From Thermovorax subterraneus (GTDB lineage: Bacteria; Bacillota; Thermosediminibacteria; Thermosediminibacterales; Thermosediminibacteraceae), in the NCBI GenBank assembly GCA_021608145.1, contig JAKIHM010000001.1, forward strand, positions 62,001 through 126,000: 64,000 nucleotides of DNA, given 5' to 3'. Of the stretch, positions 8,746 to 18,372 are shown piece by piece. A program made the position numbers and the translations under genes. The notes below the pieces were generated by a model. That model saw only the letters and a list, made by a program, of their open reading frames with translations, had not been told where the DNA came from and ran no database searches. Numbering within the stretch: the stretch's first letter is position 1; every line of letters begins with the position of its first letter.

Positions 8746-10263
8746 ATGGTATTGACCATGGGAACAAAGGTGAGAATAGACCTTTCCAGGACAACGGGGA
8801 ATTTTTGGATTGATACGGGTATAGTGGTGCTGGCAGAAGAATTTGGGGAGGGCGAGTATGAAGCAGATGAAGTCCTCCAGAGGCTGTTGAAAAAGCTCGT
8901 TCAAAAAACGGGGAATAAGGGAGTTTACTTTGACGAAATCACGGGGCAGCTTTGTGAATACGAAAAGGAAAATTGGGTTTATCCCGTAAACCTGTTTATA
9001 AAAGTTTCAGGTACTTCAGGCAAAAAAGTGAGAGTAAATGAAGATGTATATCCAACTCAGCCGCCCAAATTTGAACTGAAACTAGACCTGGGTAAAAAAT
9101 CTGAAGTATGCGATATGTGTGGCGAAAAAGTTAGGGTAACCGATGCGAAAATGTGGATGTTTCCTTTTATAGTAGATCCTAATAAATTTGGGAATTTCTA
9201 TTCGGGAGCAAAGCGTGGGTTAAAATTATGCGCCACGTGTGCCCTGGCGGGGCTTGCTGCGTATTTTGGGTGGCTCTGGAAAGCGCAGGGCAGGGATGCC
9301 TTTCATTTTTTCATATTTCATTCGGAATTGCGGGAAATGGATAGATTTCATCGCCTTGTAATAAAACCGTTGAATATTGAAGGTGAAAGTAGCGGAAATT
9401 TCCACCCGGCCTTTTACGGCCCTTATATCCATGAAACCATGCTAGGTCTATTGCTGGAACTTTTCGTTCACGTCCACCAGTCGGATCGACTTTCCGAAGA
9501 AGGACGATTATATTTGGCGAGTCTCTTGGGTGCCGTTCCGACAGATGCGCCACCTCCTTCCTTTACCTTATATGCAGTGAGTGGTGAGCAGGGGAAAGCA
9601 TTTAACATGAAGGTTTTGCGGGAGTTTACAAAACTACAGAAGTTATATCGCCTTTATGAGAGCTGGTTAAACGTTATTAGGGAGAAACGACTAGATTATA
9701 ATTCCCATCATCATATGGTAGAAATTTTAAGACAGTTTGAAGCGCAACAGGGAAACAAGCGCGAATCGATATGGAGGGATAAAATTTGCTGGGCTATATT
9801 GGAATTTTCCGATCCTTTGCCTTATGTGGAGCAATTCCTGTTCGAAGTAAGGGCCAAAGAAGAAGGCAAGCGCCCGCTTATAGCAGGGAGCTTGGATTTA
9901 TTCAATCAATATTTATTGGAGGTGCTCAATATGGACGAGCAATTTCAACGAGTTTTATCAGGGTTTGGTCATGGCCTGGGGGAAGCGGCACAGAAACATA
10001 ATGAAATGGGACTTTTATATGCATTAAGGAACGCCAAAAATCCTGAAGATTTTTACCGAATGCTCAACGATGCCCAATTCCGATTGGAAATAACAGTTCC
10101 AGAAGGACTTCTTAAAATAGAAAAAGGCGAACGCATTGCAGGAGTCCCTTGGGTGCGGGTAAAAACACTACTTTCCATTTATTCTATGAATGCCTATTTG
10201 CGAAAGGCAAAAGCGGCCAATGGAAATTCAAGATTACAAGAAGGAGGTCTGAACAATGAGTAA
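8746..10263 (+). CDS. cas8b: Type I-B Cascade large subunit Cas8b (Cst1-like)
   Basis: A 505-residue protein in the large-subunit position. Two CxxC pairs, CDMCGEKV (about residue 122) and CATCALAGLAAYFGW (about residue 161), form the zinc-finger-like element typical of the Cst1/Cas8b1 (Tneap) group. The large subunit recognises the PAM and supports Cas3 recruitment. Sequence outside the CxxC region is poorly conserved in this family. The AGGAGG site ends three bases before ATG 8746; TTG 8752 has better spacing, so the true start may be two codons later. It overlaps cas7 by 8 bases. Confidence 0.88.
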   Translation: MVLTMGTKVRIDLSRTTGNFWIDTGIVVLAEEFGEGEYEADEVLQRLLKKLVQKTGNKGVYFDEITGQLCEYEKENWVYPVNLFIKVSGTSGKKVRVNEDVYPTQPPKFELKLDLGKKSEVCDMCGEKVRVTDAKMWMFPFIVDPNKFGNFYSGAKRGLKLCATCALAGLAAYFGWLWKAQGRDAFHFFIFHSELREMDRFHRLVIKPLNIEGESSGNFHPAFYGPYIHETMLGLLLELFVHVHQSDRLSEEGRLYLASLLGAVPTDAPPPSFTLYAVSGEQGKAFNMKVLREFTKLQKLYRLYESWLNVIREKRLDYNSHHHMVEILRQFEAQQGNKRESIWRDKICWAILEFSDPLPYVEQFLFEVRAKEEGKRPLIAGSLDLFNQYLLEVLNMDEQFQRVLSGFGHGLGEAAQKHNEMGLLYALRNAKNPEDFYRMLNDAQFRLEITVPEGLLKIEKGERIAGVPWVRVKTLLSIYSMNAYLRKAKAANGNSRLQEGGLNNE

Positions 10264-11185
10264 GGCAATCGCTATTGGTTATCTTGCTAAAGTTTCGGCG
10301 GGAAACGTAAATGCCTCTCATACTGAAGGCAATGTGGTTGTTGCTAAAAAAATAACGTTGGGGGACGGGAGCACTATCCCTTACGTCTCTGGGCAAGCCG
10401 TAAGGAGGATGTTCCGCGATAGGTTTGAAGATTTAGGCTTCCAGCTTTCGGAGCCTTTTTCGGAAGTAGACGGACAGGAAGTAACGCCGCCTGTACGGCC
10501 GTGGGAATTTATCGATGAAGATCTGTTCGGATATATGGATCCGTCGGGCGGACGTAGAAGGACATCACCGGTGAGAGTTTCTCCGGCAATAGGTTTGTTT
10601 CCTTTCCAGGGCGATAGAGATCTTGGCACCCGTTCTTTCGAGCGTTTCGGGCAGGCTATGTCGGCCGGAGGAAATATGTTCGAAACGGAGATTTATGCAA
10701 ATCTTTTTAAGGGAACGGTTTTGGTGGAATTAGATAGAATAGGCGTATTTAAGCCGATGGAAATAAGCGAAGAAGGTGAGAGGATTCTTCCCGTCGAAGA
10801 AAGAAGAAAGCGGCTGCAAGCTCTTTTAGACGCACTTAATCTTCTATGGGGCGGTGGGCGCACAGCCAGGATGCTAGCCGATCTATCTCCGAAGTTTTTC
10901 GCTTATTCACGACTTAAAGTAAAGCATCCTGTATTTTTAGAGGCCTTTGAAGCTCGTTACGAAGACGGCAAGTATATACTGGAGATTGAACCGCTAAAGA
11001 ATGCCCTTGAGAAATTCAAAGAATATTCAGAGAAAATAATATTGGGAGTAGAACCTGGCATTTTCGGCAATGAGGATCAAATTCATGAAGAACTATCGGG
11101 TTGTGGAAAGATACTTTCCGTGCATGAAGCCATTGCTGAAGCTAAAGGGGATGTGTCGTCATTATGGAAAGAATCCTCAGAATAA
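10256..11185 (+). CDS. cas7: Type I-B Cascade backbone Cas7 (Cst2/DevR family)
   Basis: A 309-residue RAMP protein that polymerises along the crRNA spacer. The N-terminal segment IAIGYLAKVSAGNVNASHTEG and the GQAVRRMFRDRF helix are typical of the Cst2/DevR group, as is the glycine-rich SAGGNMFETEIYANLFKG block. It overlaps cas8b by 8 bases and cas5 by 22, pointing to tightly coupled, stoichiometric synthesis. Confidence 0.94.
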   Translation: MSKAIAIGYLAKVSAGNVNASHTEGNVVVAKKITLGDGSTIPYVSGQAVRRMFRDRFEDLGFQLSEPFSEVDGQEVTPPVRPWEFIDEDLFGYMDPSGGRRRTSPVRVSPAIGLFPFQGDRDLGTRSFERFGQAMSAGGNMFETEIYANLFKGTVLVELDRIGVFKPMEISEEGERILPVEERRKRLQALLDALNLLWGGGRTARMLADLSPKFFAYSRLKVKHPVFLEAFEARYEDGKYILEIEPLKNALEKFKEYSEKIILGVEPGIFGNEDQIHEELSGCGKILSVHEAIAEAKGDVSSLWKESSE

Positions 11186-11880
11186 CGGTAAAGGCACCTG
11201 TCGTGTCGTTCAGGCGTCCCGTGGATCATAATTATCAGAGAACCCTACCGATGCCTCCCCCGACAACTTTAATAGGTCTTGCGGGGGCGGCTTTGGGGCT
11301 TGCCGATTATGAGCTTTGGGGCGAAGGTAGTCCCTTGAAAAGCTTAAAAGTAGCCGTTTTGATGGATAATTGCCCGGGACGCTCGCGGGATATGTGGACT
11401 TTATTAAAAATTAAAGGAAATAAAATGGAAAGATCGCCGTATATGAGGGAACTGCTGTTCTTTGGGTGTTACACTATATTTTACGGTGGGGATGAAACCT
11501 TACTTGAGCAGTTGAAAAGAGCCTTTTTTGATCCTGCGTTCCCCCTTTCTCTGGGGAGAGAGGACGAACTGATTATCATAGATGAAATTTCTATAGAAGA
11601 CGTTAATGAAGGAAATCCGCATTTTAACGGAACTGTAATTCCCGGAGACATCCGGAAAATGAGAATTAAACCCGTATTAAGCCCTGGGGTTAGTGCAGAG
11701 CCGCCGGTAGTTGAAACATTGCCGTTAAGTTTTATAGTAGAGAAAAAAAGAAGAATCCGCCATCCGCATAATCCGGTGATTCTGAGTTTCCTTCCTTTAG
11801 AGATGGAATATGAAGTACAAGAGCCTTCAATACCCGCTTTGCAATACCGTGGGAGGAACTTCACGTGGATGAACTCCTAG
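11164..11880 (+). CDS. cas5: Type I-B Cascade subunit Cas5
   Basis: A 238-residue Cas5 RAMP protein that caps the 5' handle of the crRNA. Its opening, MERILRITVKAPVVSFRRP, with the following LPMPPPTTLIGLAGAALG, is the Cas5 N-terminal signature. The gene overlaps cas7 by 22 bases and cas3 by 16 bases. Confidence 0.93.
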   Translation: MERILRITVKAPVVSFRRPVDHNYQRTLPMPPPTTLIGLAGAALGLADYELWGEGSPLKSLKVAVLMDNCPGRSRDMWTLLKIKGNKMERSPYMRELLFFGCYTIFYGGDETLLEQLKRAFFDPAFPLSLGREDELIIIDEISIEDVNEGNPHFNGTVIPGDIRKMRIKPVLSPGVSAEPPVVETLPLSFIVEKKRRIRHPHNPVILSFLPLEMEYEVQEPSIPALQYRGRNFTWMNS

Positions 11881-14057
11881 CGAAACCAGATGTTACCCTC
11901 GAAGACCATTTGCGATGCGTTTTAAATATTGGAAATGAAATTGCGACCCGAATGAAATTGAATGAGCATTTGCGGACGAAGGCTTTACTTGCATGTGCAT
12001 TCCACGATGTCGGCAAAGCAACCTGGGATTTTCAGGATTACATAAGGGGTAGGCGCAAAAAAGTTTACCCCCATGCTTTAGCTTCATTACCTTTCGTATT
12101 GGTAGCGGAAAGCCTTATGGGACAGAAATTAAAATGGGATCAATTGGATTTTTGCGCCACCGCTGCAGTATTAACACATCATTCTCCGCTAAGCCCCGGA
12201 CTTTACAAAGGTTTCGATACCGTGCCCAATTTTCATCCGCAACTTTCTAAAATTATTAAGGTAATTTTAGAGATGCTTAGGAGTGCTGGCGTTAATGGGG
12301 TTCCCGATGACAAAGAACTTTTATCGATTACACAAAGCCTTACAAAGGATTCTCCTGCTGCAATGCTCGACAATGAGAGGATTCTTCCCAATAAGACGTT
12401 AAGAGGTATATTTAAAGACCTTAAACCGGAGGAATTTGCCCAGATTAAAACGATATTACATATATCGGATTGGCTGGTTTCATCAGGTGAATTCCGCTCT
12501 TCTATGATTTTTTTGGATGGTGGAAGGTCGAAGATTGAATCAAACGTTCGTCGGCGTGAAAAAGAAGAGGGTTTCATACTGCGCGGCTTTCAGCAGCGTG
12601 CGGCAAACAGCGGTTCTGATGTAATTTGGCTTAGGGCTCCGACTGGTTCGGGGAAAACCGAAGCACTACTTCTTTGGGCCGGTGATACAGAGCGACTCAT
12701 ATATCTTTTGCCGACTCAGGCTACGGTAAATGCGATGTGGAAACGAATGCGAAATATTTTTGATGACAAATCGGTAGCACTCGCTCATGGCCGCGCAAGT
12801 TACATTATGCGCAAAGATTTAAATCTAGATGAAGATCCTTTGGATACCCGTTTGTTCGGTTCGGTCTTCGCAAAACCTGTTACGGTGGCAACCATCGATC
12901 AATACATACTGGCCCATCTGAATGGCCGACACTGGGAAGAGCGACGAAGTTTTTCTAGACGAGCAACGGTTATATTAGACGAAATTCACTCTTATGAGCC
13001 TTATACGCTTGGGTTATTGGTAGAAGCTTTGGAAAGAGAAAAACCGTGTCGGCTGGCATTGGCAAGTGCTACATTGCCGCCCGCACTGTTAAATTTATTT
13101 CCGAAAGGAGAATTAATTGAAGCCGAAGATAATCTTTGGCAACGCAAAAGGCATAGATTGAAGCTTCAAAATGATTCGCTAGAAGACGGTTTATCCCTGG
13201 CAATGGATTATGCTCAAAAGGGAGAAAATGTCCTAGTAGTAGCCAATACGATTAGCGATGCGCAGTTGCTTTATAAAAAACTGAAGGAAGAATATGAGTG
13301 GGAAAACTGTTATCTACTTCATTCACGTTTTATTTTCCGCGACAGGCAATTAAAAGAAGAAATGGTGGGGAATCCTCCCAAAGGGACGATCTTCATTTCC
13401 ACTCAAGTGGTTGAAGTAAGTTTGGATATTTCGTATGATGTTCTGATAACAGAAATTGCACCTCTTGATGCTTTAGTTCAACGCTTAGGACGGGTAAATC
13501 GCCGTGGGGAAAAGTTACATTCTCCGGTATTTATTTTTAAGCAATGGAGCAAAGGGTCGGAGCGGATTTACGGCAAGTATGTGCTGGAATTAAGTTTGCA
13601 GCTTTTAGAAAAAATACCGGAAATCCCAACAAATCGCGATTTAGCCGAACTTACTCATACACTCTATGAACAAGTCTTTTCTTCGGATGATTGGAAAAGG
13701 GAATTTTTAGAAGGTCGAAATACCCTTGATGAGGTTCAACGAATTTTGGGATGTTATACAATAAATCTGTCTGATGAAGAGATGCGGGAACGTTTTACTG
13801 CGCGAAGGGGCCATTTGTCGGTAGATGTGATCCCTTCGGGCTATGTACAGGAGGCTTATGAGCTAAAGCAAAAAGAGGAATTCTGGAGATTACCGGAGCT
13901 GTTTGTTCCCGTGCCGATATATTGGTTGAGACAGAGCGAATACTTTGCATTTATAGAAGACCTTAATTGCATTCAGACTACATTAGAATATAGTTCTGAA
14001 TTTGGATTAATGCCACCAAGCCAAGAAAAAAGTAATAGCTTTGTTTTTATTGACTAA
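11865..14057 (+). CDS. cas3: CRISPR-associated nuclease-helicase Cas3
   Basis: A 730-residue Cas3 with both activities in one chain. The N-terminal HD nuclease has FHDVGKAT (about residue 45-52) and downstream histidines in VLTHHSPL. The superfamily 2 helicase has motif I APTGSGKTEALLLW (about residue 257), motif II DEIHSYEP, motif V region VEVSLDISYD and motif VI QRLGRVNRRG. All key residues are present, so degradation of Cascade-bound targets should be intact. It is the last cas gene; the stop is 99 bases from the first CRISPR repeat. Confidence 0.96.
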   Translation: MDELLAKPDVTLEDHLRCVLNIGNEIATRMKLNEHLRTKALLACAFHDVGKATWDFQDYIRGRRKKVYPHALASLPFVLVAESLMGQKLKWDQLDFCATAAVLTHHSPLSPGLYKGFDTVPNFHPQLSKIIKVILEMLRSAGVNGVPDDKELLSITQSLTKDSPAAMLDNERILPNKTLRGIFKDLKPEEFAQIKTILHISDWLVSSGEFRSSMIFLDGGRSKIESNVRRREKEEGFILRGFQQRAANSGSDVIWLRAPTGSGKTEALLLWAGDTERLIYLLPTQATVNAMWKRMRNIFDDKSVALAHGRASYIMRKDLNLDEDPLDTRLFGSVFAKPVTVATIDQYILAHLNGRHWEERRSFSRRATVILDEIHSYEPYTLGLLVEALEREKPCRLALASATLPPALLNLFPKGELIEAEDNLWQRKRHRLKLQNDSLEDGLSLAMDYAQKGENVLVVANTISDAQLLYKKLKEEYEWENCYLLHSRFIFRDRQLKEEMVGNPPKGTIFISTQVVEVSLDISYDVLITEIAPLDALVQRLGRVNRRGEKLHSPVFIFKQWSKGSERIYGKYVLELSLQLLEKIPEIPTNRDLAELTHTLYEQVFSSDDWKREFLEGRNTLDEVQRILGCYTINLSDEEMRERFTARRGHLSVDVIPSGYVQEAYELKQKEEFWRLPELFVPVPIYWLRQSEYFAFIEDLNCIQTTLEYSSEFGLMPPSQEKSNSFVFID

Positions 14058-14156
14058 TCCCAAAATTGCCGTCGACCTCCCGGGATTTTTCGAGTACCGG
14101 CGGTCGACGGCATATCCAAGGCTTCAAAGCCTTATAAAATCTAGTTTTTTTCCTTG
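14058..14156 (+). promoter_or_regulatory. CRISPR leader with a large inverted repeat
   Basis: The 99 bases between cas3 and the first repeat should be the leader, because repeat decay is at the other end of the array. It holds a perfect 10-bp inverted repeat GCCGTCGACC (14068-14077)/GGTCGACGGC (14102-14111), extendable inward through CCGG pairs, and ends in a T-rich run just before repeat 1. It should carry integration signals and the array promoter; no convincing -35/-10 pair is visible. Confidence 0.6.
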
Positions 14157-16756
14157 GTTCTAATCGAACCATAGTGGGATTGAAACTCGTGAGATTTTGG
14201 GGTTTAGGAGCGTTAAAACGGGCGGTTCTAATCGAACCATAGTGGGATTGAAACATTAGAAGCAGCAAAAAGATTAGGGGTTAATAAGGACACGGTTCTA
14301 ATCGAACCATAGTGGGATTGAAACGCGCATGAAGCGCTCAGGCGGCATTTCCCCTTTCAGAGTTCTAATCGAACCATAGTGGGATTGAAACGTTCTAACT
14401 GTCTGATAACCGCCTGCTGTCGACGTTGTTCTAATCGAACCATAGTGGGATTGAAACCATCAAGAGCCTTTAGCTCCTCTCTAGTAAACTCAAAGTTCTA
14501 ATCGAACCATAGTGGGATTGAAACAAAAGTGTAGTAGCGGAGGTAATGAGCAAGAGAGACCAGCAGTTCTAATCGAACCATAGTGGGATTGAAACCTGCT
14601 GCCGCTGGCGAAAACTTCGGCACGGTAGCCGGTTCTAATCGAACCATAGTGGGATTGAAACCTGGGCCAGGAATGGGTAGGCGACCCTGAAGCACTGGGT
14701 TCTAATCGAACCATAGTGGGATTGAAACTTAGTAAAAGAGCTTCAAGGCATAAAAGACCCTATGAAGAGTTCTAATCGAACCATAGTGGGATTGAAACCA
14801 GGGCAATGTAACCCGGGAGCAGCTTGCGGTAGTGCTGGTTCTAATCGAACCATAGTGGGATTGAAACCTTTCTGTTATGCCTGCTATGACAGGTAAAACA
14901 TTCTTGGTTCTAATCGAACCATAGTGGGATTGAAACCTTTGATACAGTGCCGAAAGCTCGGCGGTTCTCTGAAGTTCTAATCGAACCATAGTGGGATTGA
15001 AACAAAGATGAAAAAAAGCAGTAAGGGGAACTGGGATTATCGTTCTAATCGAACCATAGTGGGATTGAAACGAGGAGCTGGAAAAATATCGAAGAGGAGG
15101 AGAAAAGAAGTTCTAATCGAACCATAGTGGGATTGAAACGCGGCAGCCTCTCTATGATTGCCCTCTTAATCTCCAAAGGTTCTAATCGAACCATAGTGGG
15201 ATTGAAACCCAAGTAAAACCCAACTCCTTCGGGGGTTGATATGTCCAGTTCTAATCGAACCATAGTGGGATTGAAACTAAGTGGAGGAATTATATAATCT
15301 CTTCCCTCCCAAGTTCTAATCGAACCATAGTGGGATTGAAACTTAGCATACCTATATCAAGCATGTTTATCATTATCCAGTTCTAATCGAACCATAGTGG
15401 GATTGAAACCGTGGTTGACTGTAAAGCTAAGATTATACATTCACAGTTCTAATCGAACCATAGTGGGATTGAAACGAGGCAGGGGCTGAATCTTGTAGTG
15501 AGGCCTCAGGGTTCTAATCGAACCATAGTGGGATTGAAACAGGGAAATTAAATTTAGAGCTTGGGATAAAAGACAAAAGTTCTAATCGAACCATAGTGGG
15601 ATTGAAACGAGAGTGGAAGCTCAAAATGCTCAAGGCAGAACATTCGCCAAGTTCTAATCGAACCATAGTGGGATTGAAACCAGTGATGATGGAATTCATC
15701 TGTAAAAGGTGGAATGTGTTCTAATCGAACCATAGTGGGATTGAAACTGGTATCCACGGGCAACAGATGACGAGAGTTTCATGGTTCTAATCGAACCATA
15801 GTGGGATTGAAACTTAATACTAAACTGTTTACCGAATCTGAGCGTCGAGGTTCTAATCGAACCATAGTGGGATTGAAACTACATCGTAGGGGAGGCGTAG
15901 GGTGATTCTTTTTACAGTTCTAATCGAACCATAGTGGGATTGAAACGGTATAGACATGATACAACTTTACCGAACCCTTACCTTGTTCTAATCGAACCAT
16001 AGTGGGATTGAAACAAATAAGCACTTATCTTGGGGTGCCCGAACAGCTCGCAAGTTCTAATCGAACCATAGTGGGATTGAAACTGCGTATATGGTTTTTA
16101 GCCCCGACTTCCTCCGCTTCGTTCTAATCGAACCATAGTGGGATTGAAACTAATCTCTTTGAGCAATTCTTCCATGCTTAATCCATAGTTCTAATCGAAC
16201 CATAGTGGGATTGAAACCTGGAGAGGACGATATGGGAAGTAACAATCAATTATCAGGTTCTAATCGAACCATAGTGGGATTGAAACTCTGGTTCACCAGA
16301 GGCACTTATGAACTTGCATCCAGTTCTAATCGAACCATAGTGGGATTGAAACCTATCGGGCGATTTGCGGACCTGGTAAGTGACTGCGGTTCTAATCGAA
16401 CCATAGTGGGATTGAAACTTTAGGTGGCAATATGACGGTTTCAGGTTTTGTAGAAGTTCTAATCGAACCATAGTGGGATTGAAACGGTTTTTGGGCAGTC
16501 CAGGCTGTGGTTAGCAACCGGCGCGTTCTAATCGAACCATAGTGGGATTGAAACTAGACGATGAGCAGGTAGCTATTAAAGGGATGGTGAGTTCTAATCG
16601 AACCGTAGTGGGATTAAAACACTTTATTCTAGATGAGAACACAACTAAACGGTTTAGTTTTAATCAAACCTTAACGGGATTGAAACATTTAGGAATAGCG
16701 ATAGCTTGCAAAAGTTTTCAGAAATGGTTTTAATCGAACCATGGTGAGATTGAAAC
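14157..16756 (+). CRISPR. CRISPR array, 39 repeats of 30 bp and 38 spacers
   Basis: The repeat begins GTTCTAATCGAACC and ends GTGGGATTGAAAC. Repeats 1-36 (14157 to 16554) read as identical; repeat 37 (16591-16620) has two changes, repeat 38 (16657-16686) several, and repeat 39 (16727-16756) several. Spacers are about 35-42 bp. The GTTC and GAAC of the repeat can pair around TAATC, and the ATTGAAAC end is the usual type I-B crRNA handle. New spacers should enter at 14157 next to the leader, so the 16.6-16.8 kb end is oldest. The apparent antisense reading frames encoding FNPTMVRLE repeats are artefacts of the repeat. Confidence 0.98.
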
Positions 16757-16980
16757 CTCTTTCAAAATCTAACATTTTAATCGGACTATTAAAGTTTAGC
16801 AGCAGCAAAATTACAAATACTGGCGAACTATCCAGAGAACTTCAAGCTTTCAGGACTTACAGAAAGCCAAAAATTCCTTTGTTGTTATACTTCCTACAAA
16901 TGCAAAAATAGCTTGCTCAGGCCATAACTTCTATCCAGAGCTTAGCATTTTTGGATAGAGTCAAGGGAGTGATAAAGCAT
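16757..16980. other. Array trailer and gene-free spacer
   Basis: After the last recognisable repeat there is ATTTTAATCGGAC at about 16774, which resembles a badly decayed repeat half but is out of register. Nothing else is recognised up to the ribosome site of the next gene (AGGGAG, 16964-16969). Confidence 0.4.
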
Positions 16981-17592
16981 ATGAACGGTTTTAAATACTT
17001 CTTCTGCAGTGGAGATCTCCAGCGGGATAACTTTCTATCGCGTTTATTTGGCATATTTAACGAAGAAATAGTCCATTATTGGTGTCAATGCCCTTCGTCT
17101 CCCTATGAAAATTTAGGACGTCCCACTGTATATGTAAAAGGTGAAAAGCAAGGGCACACTTTGGACTTTACGCTTCGTCATCGAGTAACAAGGAAAATAT
17201 TTATAGCAGAAATGAAGAGCGAGCTTTCACTGGATAATTATCGTTATCTAATCCTGGAAAAAGCACGGCAACTTGAACATCATTTAGGCAAGACTGCATT
17301 TCAAAAGTTTTTACAGGCAGCAAGAGAGCCAAAATCATTAGAGGTTTGGGTTGGTGGTAGAAGTGGCGGTACCAGGGTAGAAATTGATGGAGCTATTCTC
17401 ATTTGGGGAGCTACAACTCTTAAAGGGCGGGAAGAGGTAATTGAAAAATATGGTCTTGCTGATGTGCTTTCGTTAGAAACAATGTTAAATGAGTTGTTAG
17501 AAAATGAATCGGAAAAGTGGTTAAAAAGAATAAATCAATTATGCAATTGGTCAACGGAGCTATTTAGGTTTCTTGGGTTAAGAAAAAAATAA
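16981..17592 (+). CDS. Uncharacterised protein with a PD-(D/E)XK-nuclease-like core
   Basis: I do not recognise the family. The 203-residue protein (ATG 16981 preceded by AGGGAG; a TTG at 16951 is an alternative) contains an early acidic helix, then TLDFTLRH followed 10 residues later by IFIAEMKSELS, which matches the D-x(n)-E-x-K layout of PD-(D/E)XK nucleases on adjacent beta strands. A helix with KARQLEHHLG follows. The C-terminal third is helical and charged. It has its own apparent transcription unit directly behind the CRISPR array, so an accessory defence role is possible but unproven. Confidence 0.6.
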   Translation: MNGFKYFFCSGDLQRDNFLSRLFGIFNEEIVHYWCQCPSSPYENLGRPTVYVKGEKQGHTLDFTLRHRVTRKIFIAEMKSELSLDNYRYLILEKARQLEHHLGKTAFQKFLQAAREPKSLEVWVGGRSGGTRVEIDGAILIWGATTLKGREEVIEKYGLADVLSLETMLNELLENESEKWLKRINQLCNWSTELFRFLGLRKK

Positions 17593-17699
17593 ATGATACC
17601 CACTTTTCTTGCTAATCCCTTGAAGATAGTTATGCAAAAAAGTATAATCTTAATCAAGTAATAATTGGTGAAAAAAAAGGACATAGGAGTTATATAGGT

Positions 17700-17889
17700 C
17701 AATACTGTCTACACAACAAGTGGGGATACCCTACTTAAGGGCAAGTTCCTAATTCTTGGACTAGGTGCTATTTGAGTGCTTAAAAACCGCCTGCTGGGAA
17801 TGAGCACTCTCTGAAAGGGCGGACAAAAAATAGCCCAGCCGTCTGAACTGATGCACATTTGCACAGTTTGGATGACAAGAGGTAAATCG
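17700..17889 (+). ncRNA. Possible structured RNA or leader upstream of the DIP1984 gene
   Basis: This gene-free stretch holds an 8-bp hairpin (17718-17736, AAGTGGGG/CCCTACTT with one G-T pair) and a second hairpin GAGTGCT (17774-17780)/AGCACTC (17803-17809). The loop of the second contains CCGCC (17787-17791), which can pair with GGCGG (17818-17822) just outside the stem, making an H-type pseudoknot. It may be a regulatory leader or a separate RNA. No match to a family I know. Confidence 0.3.
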
Positions 17890-18357
17890 GTGAAGCTTGC
17901 TGAGGCATTGCTTGAAAGAAAAAGAATAAAAGAAGAAATAGCTACACTGCGTGAGCGAACAGAGAGAGACTCCAAAGTTCAGGAAGGAGATAATCCTGCG
18001 GAAAACCCGGAGTTACTAATGGAAAAGATCTTTGAGCTTGTAGATAGACTTAAGAAGTTAACCATTGCTATTAACAAAACAAACATGAATGTAAAACTAT
18101 CTGACGGTAGAACATTAATGGAAGCAATAGCAGAAAGAGACATGCTTAAACTTCTCCATGAATCAACTAAAAGAGTAGTTGATGAGGCAGTTGGAGCTAG
18201 AGAATGGCGTGTTACAAGGTCTGAAATTAAATTTATGCCGACTATAGATGTGGCTGAGTGGCGTAAGCGTTCTGATAAGTATGCAAAAAAATACCGTGAA
18301 TTGGACGCTGCAATTCAAGCAGCTAACTGGTCAAATGATTTAATAGATGAGATATAG
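17890..18357 (+). CDS. DIP1984-family protein (septicolysin-like)
   Basis: A 155-residue, mostly helical protein of the DIP1984 family, whose biochemical role is not established. Recognisable parts are the opening VKLAEALLERKRIKEEIATL, VQEGDNPAENPELLMEKI, INKTNMNVKLSDGRTLMEAIAERDML (two family blocks) and the C-terminal ELDAAIQAANWSNDL. The GTG at 17890 is chosen because AGAGGT lies 6 bases upstream and the family starts at this residue. It is flanked on both sides by apparently structured non-coding DNA. From memory, relatives co-occur with RNA-repair genes in some genomes; I could not check that here. Confidence 0.8.
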   Translation: MKLAEALLERKRIKEEIATLRERTERDSKVQEGDNPAENPELLMEKIFELVDRLKKLTIAINKTNMNVKLSDGRTLMEAIAERDMLKLLHESTKRVVDEAVGAREWRVTRSEIKFMPTIDVAEWRKRSDKYAKKYRELDAAIQAANWSNDLIDEI

Positions 18358-18372
18358 TTCAATTTAGGTGTA

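Noticed and set aside
14047-16471. Many antisense frames inside 14.1-16.5 kb encoding FNPTMVRLE or FQSHYGSIRT repeats
   Set aside because: They are translations of the CRISPR repeat and exist only because repeats and spacers happen to lack stops; no ribosome sites or family support.
16774-16794. Possible 40th CRISPR repeat
   Set aside because: Only about 13 bases resemble the start of the repeat and the spacing is too short, so it is not counted.
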